Notes under the pieces: model-generated
The model's input: the letters and a program-made list of their open reading frames with translations, nothing else
Database searches by the model: none
What the model was told of the DNA's origin: nothing
Position numbers and translations under genes: made by a program
Assembly (NCBI GenBank): GCA_038380795.1
Contig: CM076267.1
Location: forward strand, 14,243,501-14,307,500
Direction: 5' to 3'
Length of the DNA stretch: 64,000 nucleotides
From: Pyrocephalus nanus
Taxonomy: Eukaryota; Chordata; Aves; Passeriformes; Tyrannidae
Shown: positions 24,091 to 37,211 of the stretch, piece by piece
Layout of the letters: every line of letters begins with the position of its first letter
Numbering within the stretch: position 1 is the first letter of the stretch

Positions 24091-27000
24091 GACTCATAAA
24101 GTGCCACAAGAAAGCCAGGTGAGCCTGCAGTCTCTCTGTAGGATGTGACCATTAGCTACTAAGAACTTCACAGCAGTGCTATCACAAGGATCACATCCCT
24201 GCACTGTTGGAATTGTGAGCCCTGAGAATACCTCAGCAATTGATAAACGTAGCAATACAGAGAAGGAAGTAGAAAACTGATCTTGGGAATATTCCTGCAC
24301 GGGAGCAGATCTTTAAAAAAGGAAGGATAAGGCCTAGATCTAATGGGTGTGATGTGGTTTTCAGGAGGATCTGGAGCATGTGGTGAGGAGTCCATGGAAG
24401 GATTGACTGACTGGATCAGTCCCTGACGTTACACAGGAAATTGGCAACACAGTGTAGTAGAGAGAGAAAAGGAGAAGAGAGGGTAGGTTTCATCTTATCT
24501 AATTTTCTACATCTGTAATGTAGACAGATCTAGCTGAACTCATGTCCCTTTGCTGACGGATGAAAATAGGACTCTAATTGTAATTCACATGATATATTTG
24601 TGTGGAGTTATTTTTGCTCTGAAAATGTCTATTTCTGTCTACTGACTGTAACAGAAGCATAAGGCAAATTCTATTCAGAGTGACAGTGACAGCTGGAAAG
24701 GCAGACTGACACAGACCAGAGCAAGTTCTGTTAATATAAAAAGTTATTAGAAAATGTGTTATTTTTTTAAGTTTGCTTTATGAAATCCTACAGAATAGAA
24801 CAGAATTAATTTATTTCCAGTAATATTTTATTAAATAGGCTTTAAAATTCCTTTCAATCATGTTGGAAGTACCTTTAAAGGGAATTACTGTAACTGAGTA
24901 AAAATCCTTCCTTGCAGATTCAGATCAGAGCCAGGGACTTTCTCAGAAGGAATCTGAATGGATTTTGGCCACATGATAGGATTGCATTTTAAAGCATAAT
25001 GAAGTCACCTGAATGAAACTGAATGAAAGAAGATGCGCTAGGGATAAGAGGAAATTGGAAAAGATGGAGTTATTCTCAGACTGAGTGAACACTTCCACAT
25101 TTGTGGACTGCAACCAAAGCTTACAGCAAAGTCAGCATCTTGAAAACCCCATGGATAGCTCATTATATATGTCCATATCATGTAATAAAGACTACAGCAG
25201 GGGCAGACTCTGTGAGTGTGGGAGCTTGACACATTTAGTACTAGCTCAGCATTCCCCTCTGCTTCTGTGCCCCCATGTGTAAAATTAGGATAATAATATT
25301 GCTTTCATCTTCCTCACCATGGTATTGTGACTATTAATTAGTTTGCATGTGCAGAGACCTGGATAAATGTAAGTTTTAATAAGGTCTTGATGAGCCTGGG
25401 GAATGCAGCAGGGTCTGGACAGAGGGTGGAAGAGCAAATCTTACTGATCCCATCTGCTTGGCATGGGATGATGCCAATGGCATTGCCCCACCGACAGTCT
25501 CCCTCCTCACACTCCTCCAGGTGGCAAACCTGGCTGTCAGTGTGGGGACCCTGGTTGTTTGGACATCTGATTCATGATACTTCTGGCCTCTCTAGCTGAT
25601 GCAATTTGTGTCTGGCAAAGGGTTGGTCCAGGTGTCTTCCACTAGGAAGAATACAGTTTGGAGCAACATCAACCAGGTATTACCCCAAAATCTTGCTAAA
25701 TTTCTTGCTGCCAGAATGTTCACAGGGATTAAAAGTAGGATTTGGTTCCACAGAGTATTTTGAAAGCATATGATTAAATCAGATGGCCAGCATCTCTTCT
25801 ATGCCAGCTGAAGGAAATTGGTGAAATGGCATGAGTGGAATTGTGCCAAGGGTTTGCATCTTTGCACTGCAAACCTTTGGTTGCCTCCCTTGTGACCACT
25901 GGCCTTCCTCTTTCTCCAGCTTGTTTAGTTGGGTGGTTTTTTACTGGTAAGGTTTTTTTTTTAATAATTCTATAGTCATCAATCCCTTTTGAACTTTGCC
26001 AAATGTCTGTACTCACTCTGTTTTCTCTGGTAGCATTACCTACTGTATAAACTACTGGGATGAGCTGTTGTTTTGCTGCTACCTCTTTGGCCACATCTAG
26101 TATGCTAGGACCAATGATGCTGCATAGGACAAAACCCTCTCAAACACAGTGTGATTCTTCACAAAGAACAGAAATAAGTTCCACGGGCAGCCAAGCACAC
26201 TATTCAGAGGCGGAAACTTGGAACTATATATAAAAAACCTGCTTTTGTTGTGAGTGGAATAGAGAACTCAGGAAAGGCAGAAGCACAACCCCCTGAATTA
26301 ATGATGAATCCCAGTACTCAGAGATGTGTCTTTTAAACAACCTTTGATAATTGGCCTCTCGATAGCATGTAGTGCACATCCTGAAATAATGGAATGGAAA
26401 TCAACATCAATCAACACAGCATGAAGCTCCTTCTTCTCCAGCAAACACATATCCTTGCTAAACACTGGTGGCCGTTTGTCCTAAATTTAACAGCAATTAG
26501 GGTCTCATCCTCAGCTCTGCCTGAAGGGATGAATGTCCTCCACACCCATCCAAGCCCATCAAGAAACACAGAAATATCTCAATATCTCTTAGAAGACATT
26601 CTGCAGAATCAGATCCTTAACGGTTTGATAGCTTGAATGTTAACATTGCCCAGACCATTTACACCAATAAACAGTCAGACATCCCTGTACATTTATATAC
26701 AACAAAACAGAGGAAACAATAAGAGAGGAAAAACAATATTCTATTGCTATGCCTTTCCTGTGGATCTCAAGAACCAGGAAATCTGCAGCAGTTAACAGGG
26801 GTTAGAAAGAAGAAATAGAAGAGGTGGCATTGATATAGGGAAGCATAAGTAATTGGTGTGAAGATTCACTTCATGTCAGAAAGACAAACTGAGCTAATTT
26901 TCTGTGAACATCACAAGAGGAATTGAGTCTCATTTCAGCAATGCAAAAAAGGGTATTCTGCCATGTTCTTCCTTCTCTGGTGTAAAAGGGAAGGAATATT

Positions 27001-29099
27001 TCTCACATCTCCATCAAGGCATTTTGCTAGACTGAGAATGCAGAAGGGAGATTGGGGTTTACAACAGTGTACACTATGCTTTGTCCCTCCCTCTGTTGCC
27101 AGGTTTTTTGCAGCCACCGGTGAAGACAATTATATTCTCTTTACATCCATGATTCTTCACATTTGGCCCTTTCTCTCCAAGGCAATTGCAAATTATTTTG
27201 GTGAAAATCAATGCTTGCAATAGGGATGGGCAGCATCTTTAAATTTGACCCAGCTCATTTGTTTTCTAAGAGGGCCATTCATAAGCAGATCCAAGTCACC
27301 AAGCCAAGGAAGCACCAGTCTGCGAGTGCCATATGGTGAGCAACACACAGACAGTGAGGCTGCAATTGGGATATAAAGTAAAATCAAGTCCCCTAACTAG
27401 AGCTGGAATTTGTGAAAATATAGAGATGTCAAGGGATGAAAATGCCAGACCTCAGTGGTGCCGCTGGATACCATGGATACTATGGGCATAGCTGTGAGGG
27501 CTTTACTGTCACAGAGGAGAATATCCTACACCAGGCTCAGCTCTTCCCACTCTAAGAAAAACTGACAAATGGCCATTATCAGTTGTCCATCATTTTGGCA
27601 GCTGATAAGGAAGGGGAGTACCATGCCAGCCTCTTATCAGCCCTTTTGGCTATGACAGACCTGAGCACAGCAAGTCTTGACCGACAGACACCAGAAAGTG
27701 CCAGGTCTCAGTGGCTTTTGGAGGTGAAGAAGGCAGCAAGTTCATCACCTTTGAGAGGCAGCCAAAGCAAATCCCACTGAGGTCACAAACAGGGTGTTTC
27801 TTTCATTGTTAAACCAGAGAAACTCAGAAAAACTGATTAATTATAATTGTTATTCCAGTGTATAAGAAAAAAAAAACCAGACTATTTCCCTCATTTCTTA
27901 TCTTTCTCTGAAATTTACAACATGCACAATTCAAATACTTTCATTTTTTCTTAGGAATTAGACTAACAATATTCAATGCAAATGAAGAACTGGATGAAAA
28001 CCTCCCAGTAAAACAATAGTCTGCTGGAAAGTGCTGATCTGATGAAATGTAAAATTTTATAATAATAACTTGATTGGGAAGTTTCACTGGAGAACTTTTG
28101 CCTGTATAAGGTCAAATGTCTCATTTTCCATCCCTCCAAAAGTTATAGAGATGTTTGAAATAATAATATGGAAGATAGGTTTATAATACTATAATACTAT
28201 CTTTTTGCCATGGTCAACTGTTCTCTAAATTAAACACTTGGAAAAACTTGGAGTGAAACCTTTTAAGAATATATTTTTCAGAGCATGAGAAAACATATCT
28301 ATAATGTCAGCAAAAAAACTTATACATATATGATAATAGTAACAAAAGGATAGCGGTAACATTACTTCCATCTTTACTGTTTGCTTTATGATTTTAGAGG
28401 AACTGGTCTTACCCTCACAACTATTTTTTTTTCTTCTACCAGAGAATTTCCATGTAGTTGCCTCAATGTCAGAGTGATTCTACCTCTTTTGAGGTTTTCA
28501 AATCCTTCATTAACAGGGGTCATACCCTCCCATATTTTCCCAGTGAGACCACTTGGATGAGCAGACAGGAGATATCATTTGCAGAACTGCCAGTTGAGTG
28601 ATTGAATCAAACATAGAGACCATATTTAGAAACCTGGCCAAAGAAGCCCACTGAGGTAATAATAATGAATAATACAAATTAACAAAGGTTAAAAAGTAAC
28701 AATTTCTACAGCTATGTATTAAATTCACTCCATGCAGCAACAAAATATCTTGAAAAATACAGCTGCAAAGTGGCCACAGGTGGGTCGTTACCTCTCAGTT
28801 GTTCCTGTGTGTGCATAGTCCATGCTTAGCTAGCCCAGGCATGCTGAGTGGCACAGAAACCAATTGGGGTGCAAGATCCTGATGTCTGGAGGGTGTGATC
28901 CAGCTTGTCTGTCTGGAAGACATGTATATTTTGTTCCTGAAGGCTAGGAGAGCAACGTCCTGTGTCAGAAACATGAACACACCTCCCATTGTGTTTCTTG
29001 TTAAACATGTATCTCAGGCACTTCCAGAATAATAAATCACCTAAAAAGTCAATGAAGGAAAAAAAAAAAAAACCCAACATCACCATGAACAGCTGAATA
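24091..29099. other. Intergenic or intronic DNA, no gene seen
   Basis: About 5 kb with no supported gene. Slightly GC-richer patches lie at 25380-25600 and 27440-27780, each with a 65-70 codon plus-strand frame, but no motif, splice-bounded exon or repeat family was recognised. An A run of about 15 lies near 29059-29073. Confidence 0.55.
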
Positions 29100-29350
29100 G
29101 CAATTTGCGAAGTTGCTCAGCACAGCAATATTTAAAGCTGTTCTTCACGATATGTCATTTTCAGATAAGTTAATAAAGAAATATAGGAGAGAATCAATTT
29201 TTAGTAATCATTACCATGTACAGTAGTGAAACCTCCAGGCTATTCAATTAATTTTAAACCATAATTATGACCCAGGAACAAATTGTATAAATCAGCACTT
29301 TTTTATTTAACCATACAAAATCAGACTCTGATTTTGAGTGCAAATAAAGA
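29100..29350. promoter_or_regulatory. Candidate conserved non-coding element, AT-rich
   Basis: The block contains CAATTAATTTTAAACCATAATTATGACC at about 29246-29273 (paired TAAT/ATTA cores), AGTAATCATTACC near 29204, TTGCGAAGTTGC near 29105 and TTCACGATATG near 29146. It has no coding potential and no transposon signature. The density of homeodomain cores in AT-rich DNA is suggestive only. Confidence 0.28.
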
Positions 29351-29610
29351 CTTGTATATTTCACAGCTCTTGCTGTCCCAGAAAATAGACTCTCCAAGGA
29401 TTCAAGCCCCTTGAGGCATAAACTGTGCACACTTCAAATTCCACAGGGATCATGGTAATTATAGTAATTTTTAACTCAACATGTCACAGTGCCCCAAAGA
29501 CACTCAGGTTCCTTAAAAGAATGCAGAAAAGGAAAGGTGAAACCAGCTGGCTAATCTGACAAATTCTAGGTCTGAGGTGGAAAAGCAGACTAAAAAAACC
29601 CCAACCAACC

Positions 29611-29630
29611 AAAAAAAAAAAAAAAAAAAA
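29611..29630 (+). repeat. A20 homopolymer with CCAACCAACC lead-in
   Basis: AAAAAAACCCCAACCAACC is followed by 20 A. It is a low-complexity sequence of the same type as 10440-10487, 51968-52023 and 58147-58202. Confidence 0.85.
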
Positions 29631-30239
29631 TACCTACAGACCTATTGCAGCCCAGGATCAAGCTCACCTGGAGAAAGCTACAGCAAAAAGAGGAGCTGAG
29701 TTTCCTACACCTTGCAGCACTTTCTGTTACTAGTGCAGTTATCCTCTGTGGATTTCAAAGCACATTCTAGTTGCAGAATTACATTCACAGCTTTAGTCTT
29801 ACAATGTATTTTAGCAGACAGCCCAAGGCTCAGAGGTGAAGCCACTTACCTAAGAACACGCAGTCAGTGAATTTCAAAAACCATAAACTGAACTCTGCAG
29901 TTCAAAAGGTCTCCATACACTATAGCAATGCACACACACCAAGAGATGCCAACAACCCCTCCCACTGGATGAATTCATGAGATCCTTTTCAAAAATCAGT
30001 GGTAATTTGTTTGTGTTCCCTTCTGCTCTCAAAGACCATTAATACCAGCAATTTGGTCAGCTTGCTGCTCCTCTCCAGGGCCTCAATATCTCTGTCATTA
30101 CTGCTGCACGTCTCTTAATTCACTCCCCAGTTTCAATCCATAAATTTTAAACATGGCCCTTGGGTGCTCGTTCCAAAGAGCAAGATGACACTGTTCCACC
30201 CCAGGGACCTGTGCCCCTTCATCCCATAGTGCTCAGAGC

Positions 30240-30560
30240 TGTCACTTCAAATGCATAAACCAGATGTAAACATGGTGGCTCAGTAGGTGAATTTACTGCT
30301 GTAATTAACAAAGGGGCAGAAGACGCAGTCCAGGCCCCTGCTTTTTTCTTTACTTAATTATTTTACTCCAGCTTTGATTTCACCAGTTTTAAGTAGGAAG
30401 ACAGGCTTAGTGATAAAAGTAACCATAAGAAGTGGTGGTTTCCCATCACCTCTTTAATTATTGATTTAGTTTAATATCGTTATCATGCTTTGGTTTATAA
30501 TTTTTTGGTAGAACACTTGAATTTTTAAGAGTGCTACTTATTTGAAGATAAAATGCACTT
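30240..30560. promoter_or_regulatory. Candidate conserved non-coding element
   Basis: Notable words are CTGTAATTAACAAAGG (near 30299, homeodomain plus SOX/TCF-like), CTTAATTATTTTACTCC (near 30352), CTTTAATTATTGATTTAG (near 30452) and TAATATCGTTATCATGC (near 30472, a near-palindrome with a CpG). ATGCATAAACCAGATGTAAACA near 30252 resembles forkhead sites. No coding or transposon signal is present. An enhancer role is inference. Confidence 0.33.
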
Positions 30561-31844
30561 GGCTATTGCTATTGACAGGAGGTCTATAACCTTATTTTCT
30601 GCAAACTAATGTTTGAATCTGTGTTTGTCACTGCACACCAATCTTGCCAACTAACAATGAAAGAAATGGGCCCCTCTCTTTGTGATAGTCCTCTATTTCA
30701 GCAAAAGTCTAGTAGTCTTTCAGTCACTAATGCTTGTCTTTGGCATTGATTTCATACATATTCCCTTAAAATTAAGGGAAAGCAGTTAATGAGGAACAAT
30801 ACAACTTTTTCTGCAGTGTTCTAATCCTGCACATATCATCTAGAAAAAATACGTCTTCACCCACAGCAAGGTAGGCGATGGAAACACACAGAAATAATAA
30901 AATTAATCATAATAGTTTTTTAAGAATTGAAAAAGGTGATACAGTGTGTAGCACATGTACAAGCAGAATTGGCCTTTTAAAACCTCCAAAGGTTAGGAGA
31001 TTTTATTGGTTTTTAATAGAGGGAACACTGTAACTTCTGCAAATTGGAATTAATTTTAACTAAAATGAGGTTTGACCATAATGAATCTTTGTAATAAATG
31101 GTGAATGAAGCTCTGTATTTTAACCTCCCACGATATTTCATTATCATGTGTTTAAAACACAAGAAAGTAGGTAATAAACATCCATCTTCACATTTAACAA
31201 TTTAATCCTTCTTCCCATAATGCCTTCTTTGCTGACATCTCTTTAAAAAAAGGTAATCACACCAGATACCCAGCCCAGTTTCTAAAATGAAAATGATCAT
31301 CTAAACCTTCGACTTTGGAAAGCTTATCTAAATTCCCCCACAAATGACACTGTTAATTTATAGTTAGCTAAGGTTGTAAGTAGTGTCATCCTTACATAAG
31401 ACAAAAAAAAACCAACATGAAAAAGACACAGCAGTTAAAAAAATTGAATCATGAAAAAGAATGGGTATAAGCAGTTAAAATACTTTACATAAATATTCTA
31501 TTGCCTTTATATTTCACACATTTTGTTACAGAAAATTTTGACATATGATACTTCACCATACATATTCCAATAACAGCTTCAACTCCATTCTTTGAAATAT
31601 ATTCATAATATTTTTAATCCAGATTCATATGCACTTATATTGGTGACAGTTTAAATATATAATTTATTTAGATTAATACCATAATCAGGAAAAAAGGACA
31701 ATCTATCTATTTTAGACACTTTCAGGATGACTTAAAAGTAATAAAAAAAAAAAGTACCTGGGCTAACCAGTAGAAGTACAAGTCAGTATAGTTCCTTAAT
31801 ATCAAAACAAGCTGATAAAAGTTAATTCCACATTCTCTTTCCTT

Positions 31845-31855
31845 CCCCCCCCCCC
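31845..31855 (+). repeat. C11 run in a pyrimidine tract
   Basis: Eleven consecutive C lie inside a C/T-rich tract of about 35 bp. It is simple sequence and prone to length error in sequencing. Confidence 0.85.
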
Positions 31856-32840
31856 TTTTCTCTTCCATATTTTAAAGTAAACTGATTAAGACAATGCTTT
31901 AAGGATCGTGATATTCAGACTATTGGTGTTTTGTTTTTGTTCCTCTCAGCTCTGACACAGCAGCTTGGAGAGACAGATGAAGATAAACATGGCTGGTGAC
32001 ATATGCTGAAGAGTTTCCTGTTCCAGCACTAAGCCCATTCTAGAAAGGTCAATATTCACTTGTTGCTGTTGCATGAATGACAGGGAGAGCAAGGCCACTG
32101 CCAGCTGAAAACAGTCATTTTGAGCTCTCACCATGTGATGTGCCAAGCTGTAGCAGAGCATTAGGCTGGTTAGTTTGAAAAAAACAGTCCAATTCACTAC
32201 CTAAGCTACATATGCCCAAAGGAAATGTCCTTCAGAAACTGAGGTGATTCTAGCAGAAGTGATGTTCTCACATCCCAGTCTCAGGATTACTCCATTACCC
32301 TCGCCTGCTCCATACATAAAGAGGTTCCACTCCTGCAACAAGTGGTTAAGGGTGATTTATACACTGGTGGATTTTTCTTACCCATCCATTTGAGGCCCAT
32401 CAAAGTGTCCGACATGGTTTCAAGGTTATGGCACTGGGAAATTTCTGCTTCAAGTCAAGTCAGACTCCTGATAGGGGACAGTCCCAGAACAAATCTCAAA
32501 TTTGTCAAATGAAAATACCATTTCATTTATTGGGAATCTCAGACACCTAGATTCCTGCAGTAATTCTGTGAGGATATTTGTTTGTTTTCCTTCAAAAGGA
32601 CAGACTTTAAATTAATCTCCTTTACACAGAGATTGAATTTAAATACAATCAAACATTTTTCTTTGAAGCACTCATTTTTCTTGTTTAAATTTTTATAGAT
32701 AAGTATGTAACAGTGCTCAAGCAAGAGTTTGTCATGTTGGCTTCCAAAGTAGGTCAGCCTCCTCACCGCCTGGTTATAAAGAAGGTGACATGAGGAACAA
32801 GATGTAGAGTGCATGAATCTACTGCTTGTTACCTGTGGTG

Positions 32841-32905
32841 TAGAATAGAGTAATTCAGTTGAAAGGGACCTACAGTGATCATCTAGTCCAAATTTGCCTG
32901 CATTT
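32841..32905 (-). mobile_element. CR1 LINE 3' end fragment
   Basis: TAGAATAGAGTAATTCAGTT, then GAAAGGGACCTACAGTGATC and ATCTAGTCCAA, is the reverse complement of a typical avian CR1 3' untranslated end. Only about 65 bp can be matched from memory, after which the sequence diverges. The terminal octamer is degenerate, implying an old, severely 5'-truncated insertion read on the minus strand. The subfamily is not determined. Confidence 0.7.
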
Positions 32906-33217
32906 CCCTTCCCTACCCCTTCAACTGCATCTACTGTTAAGCTTCAGATCCCAGCATTCTCAAAACTGCAGCTATGCCTTTTCTCATGCACAAAGGTTTG
33001 CACAGAGAAGAGGAAAAGCTCCAGTCTAGCCACCACTCTTATTTCCAGATGAGCCACTGCAACTATCCCTGTGTTGCCATCTCCAATTCTAAGTTTAGAA
33101 TATGACATTAAGGTCTGAGCATGAGGATGATGCCAAACACATCTTGCCCTGCACTTGCTCTTTTGGGGCTACACAAGCCAAAAAACTCATAAACAGAAAT
33201 CAGACTTAAGCTTCATG

Positions 33218-33241
33218 ATTTAAATATTTAAATATTTAAAT
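33218..33241. repeat. 24-bp perfect AT palindrome
   Basis: ATTTAAAT words overlap to make a perfect 24-bp palindrome of A and T only, with period 8 (ATTTAAAT repeated three times). It could extrude as a cruciform or simply be a (TTTAAATA)n microsatellite. Confidence 0.85.
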
Positions 33242-36200
33242 TAACTTGGAGAAGCAGAACTGCATTTACACTCTGTGGTGGAATAAATATTCTGAAAGTG
33301 TTTCCTTTCTTGATTTCTAAATCAAATTTGTCACCATGAAAGTATGGAGAGATACAATATTGTCTCTACAAAGGAACAGCAACTGGAGGGATTGAAGTTA
33401 AATTATTAATAAAAAAATATAGCAGCATTTATCTATAAATCCAGTAAGGCACAGTATCGAATATATAACAATTATAGCACAGTTGAAAGTAAAATGAAAA
33501 TCTGTAGCCACTCTGAATGTGAATTGGACTTGAATCGTACATTATGAAATTTGATATATGGAACGGGTTAAAATGTTTTAAAATGTAATACAAAGCCTAT
33601 TACCCAATTTGACTGTGAACAGCCTAAACAAACCACAAGCATGTGCTTACTGTGATCTCACCCTTTTTGTTCTCTCACATTCCCAGCTATTCTCCTCACA
33701 GGGGATACTGAGCTGAGGGGGCGGATAATGAGAAAATTTTTTGTGTCCAAATTGCAGGATGATATTATTCAAGAGGATGAATATTTTTATGTCTGGGTTT
33801 TTTTGTTGTTGTTCTGATGGTGTTCTCGGAATGGTGCTGTGTGACTTAGTATACAGAGGAACCTCTCAATTTGCAAATTGCTGTAATTTTCCATGATTCT
33901 AGTCTGCACATTTGTTGAAGAGCTCAGACCTCTAACCTCTTATCAGATATGTCTATACTGGGTACTTATCGATCAAGAAGAGTTTTGAAGTCCTTTATCA
34001 CAAGCCAGATCTAGCACAACATCAAGTTAAAATAACACTCAGTGTGCATGAAATCTGCCCGGGTTTAATACAGGTTACAAGCTGGCTGTGAGTCTCTATA
34101 GGGCTTTCCTGTGTCTGTTGACAATTTAATAACATGTTCACTGGAAGCTGTTCCAGGTTTATAGGCTTTGTTACCAGGTTCAAGAGAGACAGGTTATAAC
34201 AGAGGGGATTTGTGCTGCCCTTCCGCCATTAGGAGTACATGAGAATAAATAATCTCCTCATCTTCAGTGCATTTTTCTCAGAATAGGTATCAATATGAAA
34301 ATGTTCAGACTGTCAGACAAGGAAAAAATATGTTATTGTCAACTGCTGGGCTTCATGATGCCATCCAAACTACAGATCGTGGAACACCATGCCAAGACTA
34401 AAGGCAAGGACTGCTATTGCTGTTTGATGCAGTGTCAGCTTAAGAAAGCATTAGATGAGGTGGCTGACAGACATCTAGCCCATGGTTCTCTGACCTCTGA
34501 GATACTCCTCTGAAGGAAATGTCTTTGTTTACTGTAGCCTAGAAAGCAATATAATTTTTAAATTGTCTTATGGAAAGAAACAATAGCACAACCATCAAGT
34601 AACCAGATTCATTGCCCATATGCACAGAAAGGAAACGGAAATGGAAAATGAGGTTCACAGAAATTCACAATGAATGTTTTAAATCTCACTTTTCAGGGGA
34701 TAGCCCCAGCTAAACAATCCATTACTGTGCATTTTGTCTTCAAATTCTTTGCTCTCAGTAGGAAAAGCGTAATGTAAGCACCAAGACGCACCATACCTTG
34801 TGGGAGAAGCTCCTCAGTTTCTCAAAGCTTTTCCAGTTTTCTTCACTGTCTTTTCTCCACTGGCCCAAGGAAAGACTGTTTCCAAAGCCCTGAAATTATC
34901 TTTCTGTGCACCAAGTTGGCAGATGACCAATTTTGACATCCACCTATTTATTTCTCAAGCCTTACCTATGGTGAGGTCAGATCATCTTCAGTATGACTTT
35001 GTGCAGCAAGCAGGTATGCCACAAAAAGCTTTGGGTGAATATCAGCAGTTCTTTCTATATGCCAACACAGAGGAGAGTGGGATCAAGATTGTCAATCATC
35101 ATACCTTTCACAAAGTTTGGAAAATAGTCGGACATATTCTTTGAAAAGGACAGATTCATTCTCTTAGTGCTAAATGTCACACAGGGTAGAATAAAATAAC
35201 TGATCTTTACATGAAAACTTTCTCTCAGGGGTAAGAGAGCTTGCCTTTAGCCTCAGTCTTTGTTAAAAGGTGGAACTTTCAGGAGGAAAATTAGCCATCT
35301 TTCCCATCATTTCCTTGCCTCATAAAATATGCAAGAGAATGTTGGCAATGAACCCTGCATCAGTTAATCAACGCACCATTCCTGAAGCTTAAACTCTCAC
35401 TGTGCAAGAAAAAAGTTACCATCTGATAGTAGGTTAGATCCATACTGGTACTCTCAGTGCATCAATAATTAAGTAGGACTTTCAACTACATCACTTAATA
35501 TGACAAAATGTTTCTTAAGAATTGTGAAATTATCACCCCAAAAAAAGAATTACCAAGATTATAAAGAACCCATCATGTTCACTGGCCTACGTTCAGAGAC
35601 ATAGAACATTCCTTCCACTTACTTTAACACAGCAGTAGCATTCAATAGCTTCAGGCTGTAATTAACAGCACAAAGCTCTCTTACTGGGAGACAGGATAAC
35701 AATTCCACAAAGTATATCTATATTCTGCAGCAGGTTCCTGAGATGCTTATGGCTTAAATAGCTTTTAAAGCAAAGCTAAAGGAAGTTGCACAAATTACTG
35801 TTAGTACAGGTGAAGAGAAGCCACAGAAGCCAAGGCCTAATACAGGAAATTAACACCCTTAATTAATTCTGCTGGCATAGCCTGCTGGCTCCAATCAAAA
35901 ATGCTGCAGTGTAAGTTTTCTCCACAGTTCTGGGGCTTTAGAACGTTATGCACCAAACTGCTTCTAAAGCAAATGCCATCCATTCTCTTGGAATAATACT
36001 ACAGCACTAGGGTAAGAGCTCATGAAAAAGAGTTTGGAAATTTTTTCTGCACATGGAACCAAAAAACCCAAGGCAATCCAGGACTATTCTGCAAAGGCCA
36101 GATTCTTATCCTGTAACCTGCAAATTTTGTGCAAGTAAAACCTTGAGGTTTTAGTCCATTCCTGGAGACTTTTTAAGACAACACAAGAGCTGAATAAATT

Positions 36201-37192
36201 GCTCTGATGTGGTAGCCTTCTATCAGACCTCATTTTTCCTAGAGGCCAACTTCCATGTTTTTGTAAATAGAAAGAGGTAGGTTACAGAACAGCTGTGCAC
36301 TCACAGGTGTCAGTATTTCAGGACATTTTCACAATCACCTCAGTTATAGCAGACCTGAAGATCACTGCTATGAAAATTATCTCAGATAGTGTCATTCAAA
36401 AGACACAGATTTTTTTTTCTGCCTCTACAGAAAATGACCTGGGTGCTACAAATAGGCTGGTCTGCATTTCTGCTTTGGGTGAGTTGTCTGATGTCTGGAG
36501 GCCTGGGACTAATTGGTGGACTTTTTAAACAAAATTACCACAAGGAAAAAAGAGCAGCCTCATAGAATAGTTCTGGTCAGGAAGCTTACAACATCTTGGA
36601 TTCTCTTCCTGATGGTAAAAGTGCCCTTTCTCATTAAGTTGCATTTGTAGCACTGTGCTGTTAGACTGAGATGCCAGGTGCTGGACTGTGCAGAATTACA
36701 CCCACCTATATCATTTCCAGGTGAGAAAGGGAACCCCTTATGGTTGAAAAAACTGAGCAAGTTGCACAGCAAAAACACAAAACTACATTCCCTGTGAAGC
36801 AGGAAAGCCCCACCTCCATCCACTCAATTGTTCTTTGCCTTAGTTCATCTTACCTAAAAATGAATTTACTCTGTTCATCTTGGTTATTTTTATTGCAAAC
36901 TCAGTTGGAAAGGAATTTTCTCCCCTCATGTGCCTACCTAGTGGCTGTCACAAAGGAGTCCTGTTAGCTCAGATTTTGGACATATTCTTTTGATGCTACA
37001 GCTAATAATAGCAGTAAAAATGTCACTTCTCTTGTCAGCAGCTTGATTCTCAATGTACTTTCCACCCCATAGTCCTACTAACTTCTGTTTTGTCCCTGGG
37101 ACTTAAAATAGAAATCTCAAACCAACTGCAGCAGCAAGCAGTGGTTAACTACAATCAGTGTAATACAGAGGCTAGAGCATTTCTTCCATGGC

Positions 37193-37211
37193 TTTTTTTT
37201 TTTTTTTTTTT
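37193..37211 (+). repeat. T19 homopolymer
   Basis: Nineteen consecutive T follow CCATGGC. No associated element is recognised. Confidence 0.88.

Noticed and set aside
34295..35144. Two successive plus-strand frames (72 and 114 codons)
   Set aside because: Considered as a broken retrocopy or retroviral remnant, but neither contains a motif I recognise and no LTR or A-tail flanks them.
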